Shown here one piece after another: positions 43,465 to 52,735 of a stretch of 64,000 nucleotides of DNA. Each line of letters begins with the position of its first letter. The first letter of the stretch is position 1. The position numbers were made by a program, and so were the translations under genes. The stretch comes from Macrobrachium rosenbergii (taxonomy: Eukaryota; Arthropoda; Malacostraca; Decapoda; Palaemonidae): the NCBI RefSeq assembly GCF_040412425.1, contig NC_089768.1:3973501-4037500 (forward strand), in the 5' to 3' direction. The notes beneath the pieces were generated by a model, which was given only the letters and a program-made list of their open reading frames with translations, did not search any database and was not told where the DNA came from.

Positions 43465-45186
43465 CTATCTCAAGAGTCTGAAACACGCTCTTGAGAACTT
43501 GATCCAGTTCGGAGGACGTAAAGAATACCTTCGCAGAATTAAGTGCGGCCCTCCTACTGGCATCGAGAAGTCCCCCTGCGCGGAGGCAGCCACACCCAGG
43601 GAAAACATTTCCCCAGTCTCGTACCAACTCCGGTTACGGAAGGAACGACGAGAAGGAGGCAGGCAGAAAACGTTCTTCCCAAGTTCCCTCTTCTCGGCCA
43701 GCCAAGCACCCATCTTCTTAAGGCCCTTCTTCGCCGAGACGGACAGGACAAGTTTCGTAAAGTCCGAAGAAAAAACAGAAGCCTTGTCCCTCTTGTACTG
43801 GGACCCAGGAGACGGAGGAGCCGCAGGCGAGAACGAATCAGGGAAGTTCTCAATGAAGAACTTTAAGAGCTTCTTGTAAGAGGAGAGTTGCGGCGACTTC
43901 TCCTCCTTACACTGCTCCTCTAAGTCCGAGAGGAGTTCATCAGATACTGGGGACAAGTCCAGCTGGACTACGTCTTCATCCAAGTCCCCCTGAACTGAAG
44001 CCTGAGTTACACGAACAGGGACTGGGAGGCTTGTGACATACTCTTGCTGTGTCACCGAAAGAGCTTGAGCCTGTTGAGGAGCCATCGGAGGCGCCAAAGG
44101 AGGCGCAGTCGGTACAGCAACCAAAGGTGGCGCCAAAGGAGGAGCAGTCGGTACAGCAACCAAAGGTGGTGCCAACGGAGGCGCTACCGGAGCGGCTGAA
44201 AGAGGAGTCGAGGTGGGCACTGCTGGCATCACAGGAGGCGCCAAAGAAGAGACTTGACTTTTGGACAAAAGCTCTAAAATCGAGTCCAGACGGGCGTTGA
44301 TTCCGTCAATCACTTGCTGTTGTGGTCCATCGAATGCTGGAGCAGGCGCCACAGGAGCAGGAGTCACAGAAACTGGGACAGCTGAAGGGAGAGCCACAGG
44401 AGTCGCTGGCGCCAATGAAGCAGACCTCTCAGCTGCAACTTCCTTATAAGGAGGCTCAGCCGAAAACGAATGAGACGAGTCCGACGAAGAAAACCTCTCC
44501 GGTTCTGCCCAAAAGCTACAGGAAGGGGCAGGATCCTCCAGAAGCGCCTTCTTCTTAGGTATCTTCGATGAAGACAGCTGACGAGACCTCTTCAAAGGTC
44601 TGGAAGCGTCACGAAAACGCCATCCTCTAGGAGGAGAGGAACTCCAACTGGAGCCACTAGACACTATCCGCTCCTCACCTTTTCGGTGGTGAGGGCCAGC
44701 AGCCTGGGAAGCGGCAACAGGACTGCTTGAGGGGGCAACTGCTCGGGAGCGTCCCACTCACCTCCTTTCGGCATGCCTTCTCCCTGGAACCTGGGAGCCT
44801 GACAGGGGCCTAGACCTGGGAGCGTGAATGGGCCAAGAAGCTACCTCCTCCACAACACTTTCACAAGGCACAACACTTGCACTATCACTGCGGTCTACTA
44901 ACTGCTGCAAATTGTCTCCCATTTTCTGCATGGTAGACATAAAAGCAGTAAGGACTGACACGGTATCAGGATTGGGAGAAACGGTGTCCGGGGCAGGTAA
45001 AACTACAGGAACTACAAGGCAGTCAGACAAAGTTAGTAGTTCACACTCATTACAAGTCAAGTCAGCAGAACATTTTTGCCCCCTGCATGAAAAACAAGAA
45101 GTGTGTGGGTCTAAACTAAGCTTAACAAGCCTGGTTTTCCAGCCTTTGCTGCAAAACCGGATACCACTAGAACCTGAATCAGACAT
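43465..45186 (-). pseudogene. DIRS B gag, one in-frame stop
   Basis: From Met at 45186: MSDSGSSGIRFCSKGWKTRL, LSLDPHTSCFSCRGQKCSAD, LTCNECELLTLSDC, the same zinc-knuckle as A and C. The frame runs 572 codons to 43465 with a single TGA at 44760-44758, between ARRHAERR and VGRSRAVAPSSS. Downstream are Pro/Ala-rich tandem segments (APPLAPPLVAVPT repeated, about 44230-44050), a DLDEDVVQLDLSPVSDELLS acidic stretch, SYKKLLKFFIENFPDSFSP and FTKLVLSVSAKKGLKKMGAW. The isolated stop may be a mutation; readthrough is possible but not supported by A, which has no stop there in frame. Confidence 0.8.
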
Positions 45187-45257
45187 AATAGTCTAACTAA
45201 GATCAAAGCTAAAGCAATAACTAGCGCCAGCAAAAAACAACAAAGCGAGTACTTCAC

Positions 45258-45301
<44 letters not shown>
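45258..45301. repeat. Poly(A) tract inside DIRS B 5' region
   Basis: A run of about 43 A on the plus strand (T on the element's sense strand), between the gag start and the 5' terminal repeat. It is not at the 3' end of the sense transcript, so it is not a retrotransposition tail. Confidence 0.9.
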
Positions 45302-45305
<4 letters not shown>

Positions 45306-45363
45306 CAAGTTCGAATTGTTGACAAATACTACCAGCAGCGGAACCGTGTTACCGGTTTGGCAC

Positions 45364-45526
45364 GGCAAAAACTAATGACGTGTTCTTGGAACGGTTCCCG
45401 ATACCCCGATAGAGGGCGGGGGGTAGGGGGATCACCTGTCGTACCGCTAGCGCGAAATTTGAAATACTGCCATGACGTCAAAGACGACAGCTATATGTAA
45501 CTACCGGGTAAGTTGTATAAGTGAAA
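45364..45526. repeat. DIRS B right (5') inverted terminal repeat
   Basis: Contains TGACGTGTTCTTGGAACGGT, TACCCCGATAGAGGGCGGGG, a perfect TGACGTCA (45473-45480), CTATATGTAACTACCGGGTA and AGTTGTATAAGTGAAA, ending at 45526. Outward GGTAAGT at 45507-45513. Confidence 0.92.
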
Positions 45527-46273
45527 CTCAAACTTTTTATTGAACTTTGATTCCAGCTGGCAATGGTGTCACGATCGGGAGCACGGGAACCTGAAACAGG
45601 AGTACATGGAATAGGAGTAGAAGGGCTAAGAATAGGAGATGATACAGGAATCTTAGGAGAAGAGACAGAAATATCTTCAAGATCTGCTACTTCTACAGAT
45701 CTAAGCTGGTTTTACTTCCGGCCCTAATAGCAGCCGTTCTCTTCCTGTCTTTATCCATTTTGTCTTGATGAGACCTAAAGACTTTCCACTGTTTCTCGTC
45801 CCAATCTCTACATTCTAAACAAGTAGTTTCCCCATCACAAATTTACCCTCTACACTTTACACACTTTGTGTGAGAGTCATACCAGACTTTGCTAACGTAG
45901 TCTTGCATCCTTCAATTCAAAACCTACACTTGAAGAGCAAGAGTCAAACATTCCTAAGTTTAACTAAATAAGTCAATCAAGGATAACTAATCTTCGTGAG
46001 CTAGTACAAAACCAGAGTACTTCACCAAAAACTCCGGAATACTATCCAAACAAAGATGAAGTTGGCCACCAAAAAACCACCGATGTTACTCGGGAGCTGG
46101 CAGGAAATGAATTGAAGCTTTCTGCCCAGTTGTTCCTCACAGTCCCCGATAGTGGGCAGGGCATGTACCTACACAGAAACAAGCACCAGCACTACCGCGA
46201 ATTTTGAATATTTAGGCTGCTGTAGGTAGGAAGCTCATAGCTATGTAATTACTTGGTAAGTCACTTATATAAA
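45527..46273 (-). pseudogene. DIRS C gag N-terminus and 5' terminal repeat
   Basis: The minus strand shows, across frames, VWYDSHTKCVKCRG, CDGETTCLECRDWDEKQWKV, FRSHQDKMDKDRKR and LESKFNKKFE, close to the zinc-knuckle gag at 20.7-20.9 kb (CNNCRGQEC..CAKCNDWDEKKWKVLRSHLDK). The 5' terminus (46080-46273) is homologous to 21100-21299 and ends with GGTAAGT (46255-46261) and CACTTATATAAA. Confidence 0.75.
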
Positions 46274-46280
46274 AATAAGT

Positions 46281-46793
46281 TTTTCAGCAACTATGGAGAG
46301 CACAGGGAGAATAGAGCCTGGTCTGTAGTTACTGCAGTCTGTAGATATGCCACTCTTAGGAACATGCACTATATTACTAAGCTTGAGCTCATCTGCAAAG
46401 ATACTATGTCGACACAAAAATCTATAGAATCTACTATCATGGGAGACAACAAACTAGAAACTTTCTTAAAAAACAAAGGGAAGAAACCATCAGGATCCTC
46501 TCCACCCCAACTATCAAGATTACCCAGAATTTTCTTAACATCCCTGGAGCGAAATGCAAATTTTGTAATAGGTTCAGGATGACAAGTATCAGGGAATGCT
46601 TAGCCTCAAAAGCTTGCTCAAGCAGTTCAGCCTTTTCCCTACCATCATTTTTTACTAGTGGTAGAATGCCACACGAGCCTGACCCAGAGACAGATGATGC
46701 CACTTTGGTCCACCACAGATGAGGCTGAGGAATTCCTTCAGGGTTACTTTTCACGCCTGGTATGCATGCATAATGCCCAGAAACTATTTGCAC
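46281..46793 (-). pseudogene. LINE reverse transcriptase fragment
   Basis: The minus strand reads, from 46793 down, SGSGSCGILPLVKNDGREKA, ELLEQAFEAKHS, then after a frameshift LDSWGGEDPDGFFPLFFKKV, SSLLSPMIVDSI, and after another TDCSNYRPGSILPVLSIVAE K. This is the N-terminal fingers region of a non-LTR reverse transcriptase (LxxKDGxxxxD..., LDxxKGxGPDGFPxxFLKK, DxxNYRPISxLPVLSKxxEK). It stops at the DIRS C terminus, which therefore inserted into or recombined within it. Confidence 0.75.
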
Positions 46794-46904
46794 ACCAGGT
46801 GCAAGGTAACATCAACTCTTCCATGTGTGCTTCTGGCAATACAAGGATGGAGAGAATTATCCATATCCAAAAAATGTAGGTTGACTAAGGTACCAAGCTG
46901 GTTG

Positions 46905-47220
46905 GAAAGGTCTATGTCAGCCCTACCTACAATGAACATCACACCCGGAGGTTAGACACCATCATATCCCTGATACTGGGAGGGATATGAGAAGGTGCTC
47001 ACCCAAAACCCGACATGATTCCTTGTAAGAGTTCTCCTAGGCTTTAAGCATTCCTCATGTCCAAGAAGTTCAGGTCAACCAGAATACCAAGCTAGTTGAC
47101 AAGACCCACGTCAGTCCTACCTACAGTGAACCTAACAACCAGAGATAGATAGACACCGTCACCTCCTTGAACCAGGGAATGCACTCACTCAAAATCCTAC
47201 AGGACTTCATATGAGAGGTC
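46905..47220. repeat. Dispersed repeat, two tandem copies
   Basis: GTCAGCCCTACCTACAATGA (46917) and GTCAGTCCTACCTACAGTGA (47111) start two copies about 194 bp apart, each followed by a GGTxAGAxACCxTC and TCCCTGxTAC/CTTGAACCAGGGA type segment. They are related to 13880-14035. Confidence 0.55.
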
Positions 47221-47557
47221 TTAAAGGGCTCTTCTTTCCTTCTTCCCAGAGGAAGATATGAAGAAGAGGGCATGAAGGAGGGCAAGGAAGAGTTCAAGAA
47301 GAAGGAATGAGAAACAAAGAGGAGGCTGAAGAAGAACAAGGAGGAAGAGGAAGGAAAGTGCTTATGCTCCTCCTTGCCCCTAGCCCATGACTTACTCTCC
47401 CCTGAGGGTTGTAGCACTTACATATGTATGTCTCATATGTAAGTGCAAGATATGTTACGTAATGCCGCAGTGCAAGATGCCTCATGTAACTAGTGTGGGA
47501 AAACCTCGTATGGTGGATGTTTCATTTCACAGGTATTGCGATATTGCAGTGTATAAG
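47221..47557. other. Purine-rich stretch, no gene
   Basis: GAAGAAGG/GAGGAAGA-rich sequence (47225-47365) followed by ordinary sequence with a small inverted ACATATGTATGTCTCATATGT. No gene seen. Confidence 0.5.
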
Positions 47558-47771
47558 TACAGGCAGTCACTGGTTATCGGTGGGCTCAAGTTATGGGTGA
47601 TTCGGTTTTACGGGGCTTGTCTAGTGAAGAAAATCGGTGATTTTCAGCTCTGAAAATTGCCGACCTCCGCTTATCGGTGCCGAAAATTGCCGATGTTTGG
47701 TTATTGGCGATTTTTGCTTATCGTCACGCAGTCGGAACGGAACCGCCACTGATAACCAGGGACTGCCTGTA
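47558..47771. mobile_element. Complete 214-bp MITE, TA-flanked
   Basis: The left end TACAGGCAGTCACTGGTTAT and the right end ATAACCAGGGACTGCCTGTA are inverted repeats of about 22 bp beginning and ending in TA. The interior is rich in CGGTGATTTT/AAAATTGCCGAxx units that are themselves inverted (ATCGGTGATTTTCAGCTCTG, AAAATTGCCGA), so the transcript would fold into a long hairpin. Related copies: 22812-23095 and 6355-6427. No coding capacity. Confidence 0.85.
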
Positions 47772-49244
47772 CAACAAAGTTATTCTAATGTTTAGTATTG
47801 ACACCTATGCTGACTACCTCATATAGTAGGATATGATTCCTTATTGTGTGCTTAGCTTCGATGCTCATATTTTCTGTACTGTATCATTTATACCCTTATA
47901 TATATCTACTTTGTATCGCTCTTCTTCGTGTCTCTCTCTATGATGTAAACTGCCCAACAAACAGCAGCAGAAGACTGCATTTGTATCGTCCTACATCCAG
48001 GATGCTGATGAAGAGAATGGAATAGATACTAACAACCGATCATTTCATCCAACAGGTAATCATAGTTACAAATGGAAGGTAGTTACACATAACTACCATA
48101 AATACAACACGCAGCAGTCTTAGTAGTAAGCAAAGATGTACTGATCCTCCCAACTCTCACCCAAGAGAGGTGTATGTGGGGGATGAAAAGGGAGGTGTCT
48201 AGCCTGAGGGGGGGGGGAGTGGTAAGCAAACTCTTACAGCCTACCTCCTCTGCTGAAACCTTCTTAGGCAGCCCCCCACCCAACAAAAGAAACATTTATA
48301 AAGGCAGGGTGATAAATAAAGGCGTGTCTTGAAAATACCCTAATTTTGAAAGGCCAACATAAATTACAAAAGTTTTTGAAGCATCTACTAATCAGCTTAA
48401 CCCACTATCACTGATTACCCTAAGTGATCCAGAAATCTTCACAATCTCTCACCTATGCAGTTGAAAGAACAAACAATAGACCACAAAATACAGGACAGAC
48501 TTTACAGACAGGAGAGAAATCAGACTTAAAAAATTCACAATCCTCAAACCATAACCATAAGCTTATCCCATGCATTTCACGAAGTCAGAATTCCAAAATA
48601 AACATTTGTTGTCCATTCGCAAGAAATTCACTCGCCTTCTATTTAACCTCCCTTCTGTACAAGTGAATTAGCACACTTCCTTGAACACCAAGCATGTTAC
48701 AATGCACAACCCAGGAGGAAGTCGACATAAAGCATAGGCCCTCCCCACCTAACCTAAGAATAGTAGTGTAGGGATGCATATATCCCTTCAAGAGATCAGA
48801 CTACATGTCTCACGGGACTGAGTGCAGACAAGTAGTGTTCCGTTCCTTCCAAACATATTCTAACCTACCAGTAGCCTAGCATATCCGGTGAAAGCGCAAA
48901 AGAGCTGCGAACGTAGGGCCTATTTTCAAGCGTCGGCCTGCTTGGGAGCAGATCAGACATACTTCAACAGGGTTGCATCCCACCATAACTTAGGAGTGCC
49001 AAAACCTGACCAGACCGTGCCTCGCCCCAGGTACCTTTATCCAACGAAACCAATGTAACTTGTTTGCCAGTTTAAAACAGGTTAAGCCATTCGGTTAAAC
49101 TGGCCTTCTGCCAGCAGTAATCTACTAGCCTACTTACGCTAGCGAGGCTAAAATATGAACAAAAACTGGTCTGATTACTCAGTCTACGAAAGTTGGGCTA
49201 ATTGGTTTAACCTGTACCTGTTGACGACTCCCTAATCCTCTCAC
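47772..49244. other. No gene recognised
   Basis: No conserved frame. If the candidate exon at 49245-49296 is real, this stretch is the start of its first intron. Confidence 0.4.
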
Positions 49245-49296
49245 CTGTGGTAGGATCTTGTTCATAAGCTTTTGCCTTCGCCATGTAGCTAGGCAT
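49245..49296 (-). CDS. Candidate first coding exon with perfect 5' splice site
   Basis: On the minus strand a stop TGA is directly followed by ATG (49296-49294) and the frame MPSYMAKAKAYEQDPTT, ending ACAG|GTGAGA with donor GT at 49244-49243. The alternative start is the internal ATG at 49284. It lies upstream, on the same strand, of the adenosine kinase exon at 16938. The phase (one base left over) would join in frame with the kinase exon if the internal acceptor at 16932/16933 is used, giving a Glu codon directly before RKRPLLV, but not with the first acceptor. A short N-terminal extension before the RxxxLLxxGNPLLDI block is normal for adenosine kinases. Linking the two is inference; it could be another gene or chance. 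Confidence 0.35.
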
Positions 49297-49990
49297 TCAC
49301 TTGGTCACTGTCGAGGTACAATACACAGACTGCGAGACATTAGTTTGTCCTAAACAAGGGCACGTGCATTTAACCTTCAACCCGGCACGCGCGCCCTTCA
49401 TCTGTGCCAATTACGAGAGGCGTGAGATAAGTCGGGCTCCGGACGACTCACAATAGGCCAGCCTATCTATACGCCTTTTATCAGCCGCCGATCCCTGTGC
49501 ACCCACAGACTACTTACCCTGCACCAGCAGCAGTCAACCGATTACAAGTTGCAAATATTAAGTTTTGCGTAACAGACCAGGACGACATGGGTTAAGATCG
49601 GGTATCCCGAAATTTCCCCAAAACACTGTTTATCTTCAGGTTGAAGGTTGATCACAGGTCTGGCAACAAGAAACAATCATTTCACGCAGTCACAACATGA
49701 GACGACGATGTTCCACCCACCTGAAGTGCCATAACGAAAGGAATGATGTAACCCTGCAGAGTAGTGGGGTGAATTGGCACCGGGTCTGTGCGACCTCTTC
49801 CCTTCACCGCTGGCAAACGAAGACTGTCATCGAAGGCCAAAGCCAAAGGCAAAGCGACCTCGCCACTTGTTTACGCTCGTTGCCTGGCAACGCACCGGTA
49901 CGATGGTTCTCGACATGTTGCAGCTTGCTTAGACTTGCATGTGCATCCATTGAGGAGGTTAGGTGATGACATGAGCACCAACATGAAAAT
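49297..49990 (-). promoter_or_regulatory. Possible promoter region (GC-richer, X-box-like palindrome)
   Basis: This stretch is less AT-rich than its surroundings and lies just upstream of the candidate first exon. It contains a perfect palindrome GTTGCCTGGCAAC at 49879-49891, matching the RFX X-box consensus GTxxCC(0-3)GGxAAC. No TATA box stands out. The function is inferred from position and the motif only. Confidence 0.3.
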
Positions 49991-51400
49991 AGTTCATGCC
50001 CATTGATAAATGGTCTCCTATAGTTTCCCATGGAGGGATATTTTCTTGTAGGAAGGAAATCAGTTCATTCACACAGAGTCGTCTTTGAGGGATCACTTGT
50101 TACATAATCCTAACTACATGGGTCAGCTGCGACTTGCAAATTTCATATAGGCTACAGTGTTTTTTGGGAGTGAAGTTCTTAGACCCAAGGTCATGACCCC
50201 ACCAGCAGTCGTGAGAGCTAATATGATATAAACCACTTTTCTGCAATGTAATAAAGTTGATCATAACTTCTGAATACCACCTAACGAGAATTGAGGAATT
50301 CTTACTATCGTTTGGATTTTGACTTGCTTCAAACCAAAATCTGGTCATATTTAAAATTAATGTGTGTTTAGAACTGTTTGCAAATCATATAGACAAATTA
50401 AGCAACGATATCTGTCTAAACAAAAGCGCAGTTTTCAACATCAAAGACCTGCTTTGTTGTGGTAACTGATGAATAGAAGAATGAAGTTGATATATCACTA
50501 TCTGATCAACAGGACATGAGAACAATGAGAAATTTAGGTAAAAACAAAGAACTCATATATTATTAATCAGACAAAGGGAAAGGCGTCACTGTTTGGAACA
50601 GAAGTGATTATAAATGATAGGCTACACTCCTTTCAATGACCCAGCACATTAAAAAAACAGAAAAAAGCCCAAAAGGATCCCCATAAAACACGCTTCTTTT
50701 GGATGATAAGGTAAACCGTTTACCGCATTATTTCGAAACACACATACACAATGCACAATAGAAGAAAAACATAAACTCTGCTATGCCTCTGGTTGCAATC
50801 CTGGCGCCTTATTTGGGTTACCAAAAATCTAAAAAGACAATATTCCCTAAGACCAATTCTTTCATTTGTAAATACGCTAACTTGCAATTTAGCAAATTCA
50901 TGATCCTTTGTATAGAGGAATGGGCCAGGAATTAGTACACTTTAAGTCATTCCTGCACATTTTTCGACATTATGAAAAATTTCGAATTACAAATTTGCGT
51001 AGTTTTCTTGAAATCTATGCCATAAATTTATTATTTATACATTACTTATAAAGAACTTTCTTTGCACAAAATGCTCATAAACAGTAACATAGGGTACACC
51101 AACCCACAGCTATATTTTTTAAAGCAAAAAGGAAATTATCAGCAAGAATACACAACATTGTATTTTTCTTACAAGTCATCCATAAAGGTGACTTTCTTAG
51201 ATATATGGGAATTAATGCGATTAATATAAGAAATCAACACGATCGTATTATTAAATAATGATAACTTCATATCTTTCTTAAGAAATGTCCTAAAATAAAA
51301 ATAAAAAAGTACAATTATCCTTCAACAAAATTCTAGCAAAAGCACATCAGTTCCTGCTGCTTTTTAGATCTGTATATGAGAGTCTATACAGGAAAAGGTA

Positions 51401-51405
<5 letters not shown>
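49991..51405. other. No gene recognised
   Basis: AT-rich, apparently unique sequence. No conserved frame and no obvious transposon end. Confidence 0.5.
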
Positions 51406-51409
<4 letters not shown>

Positions 51410-51470
<61 letters not shown>

Positions 51471-52646
51471 TGTATATACTAGCTGACCAACCCAGCGCTG
51501 CCCAGGACAACTATGAATGACAACTGACAAACTCTCTCTCTCTCTCTCCAACTCTCCTCACTCTTTCTCCTCCCTAACATCCCCTCTACTCTCTCTCTCT
51601 CTCACTTCCTCTCCCTCTCACTTCCTCTCCCTCTCACTCTTTCTCTCTCCAAGTCTCCCTCACTCTTCCCCTCTTTCTCCTCCCTAACACCCACTCTACT
51701 CTCTCCCACTTTTTCTCCCTCTCACTCTCTCCAACTCTCCCTCACTCTTTCTCTCTTTTTCGTCCCTAACACCCCCTCTACTCTCTCTCTCTCACTTCCT
51801 CTCCTGCTCACTCTCTCTCTCTCTCTCCTTCTCCTGTTAAGATAGTTGCTTCAATTGCATTGCCCAGCATTTTTGACATTTTATATTTCACCCATTCTCA
51901 CACCCCATTCCTGTCGGGACTGAACTTGGACTTAAAGGGCATTGGGAGTGTCACTATTCATCTCAGTGACCTCAAAAACTATGGATTAAACACTAATATC
52001 CATAATTTTTTACATTTCATTTTTCACCCCTTCTCATCCCCCCTTCCTATCAGGGCTGAACTTGGACTTAAAGGTCATCGGGAGCATCACTATTCATCTC
52101 AGCGACCTCAAAAACTATGGATTAGACACTAATATCTGTCGTTTTTAATTATCTTTATGTGCCACCCCTTCCTGCCCCCACCCCATTTCGTTCCAGTGAT
52201 GTCTTGCCCCCACAGTATTCTTTTCCAGATAGTAAGTCATATGTATGCCAAAATGAGGTATGATAAACCCATAGAGTTTATTTAGTTACTAAGTCTACTG
52301 GCAGAACCAGCCCCGTTTCAGGGAAGCCCTTCCCACCCCCACCCCCTTTGATTCCAGTGATGTCTTACCCCCACAATATTCTTTTCCAGCTAGTAAGTCA
52401 TATGTATACCAAAACGAGGTATGATAAACCTGTAGAGTTTATTTAGTTACTAAGTCTACTAGCAGAACCAGCCCCGTTTCAGGAAAGCCCTTCCCACCCC
52501 CACCCTGTTTGGTGCCCTTTGGTGCTAATGATGTCTTACCCCCACAGTATTCTTTTCCAGATAGTGAGTCATATGTATACCAAGTTTGGTTGAAATTGCT
52601 CAGCGCATTTCAGAGTTATGCTGGTACACACACACATACATACATC

Positions 52647-52732
<86 letters not shown>

Positions 52733-52735
52733 GGG
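51410..52735. repeat. Repeat complex bounded by (TA)n tracts
   Basis: (TA)n at 51412-51470 and 52648-52728 bracket a block starting CTAGCTGACCAACCCAGCGC, TGCCCAGGAC, with a CT-rich minisatellite (51525-51840). It has two ~150-bp repeats (CTGAACTTGGACTTAAAGG at 51919 and 52067) and three ~160-bp repeats (GATGTCTTxCCCCCACAxTA near 52198, 52359 and 52529). The end, CCAAGTTTGGTTGAAATTGC, TCAGCGCATTTCAGAGTTAT, GCTGGTACACACACA, resembles non-LTR retrotransposon 3' tails of arthropods. No coding sequence. Confidence 0.6.

Larger units (their letters stand above)
39276..45526 (-). mobile_element. DIRS element B, near full length
   Basis: A 6.25-kb minus-strand DIRS with inverted terminal repeats 39276-39468 and 45364-45526, an internal complementary region 39506-39599, gag (45186-43220), pol (43189-40898) and a frameshifted recombinase (41060-40001). 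It sits inside the gag of DIRS C: the minus-strand frame LESKFNKKFE ends at its right border and resumes at its left border with HTLMELGSSFRAF, as in the uninterrupted C gag at 20.7 kb. The longest pol frame (763 codons) makes it younger than A by that measure, but the active-site change and recombinase frameshifts show that this copy is dead. Confidence 0.93.

Noticed and set aside
49697..50006. Overlapping plus-strand frames of 72-89 codons
   Set aside because: No motif, no splice-bordered exon, and two equally long frames overlap. More likely promoter-proximal non-coding DNA.
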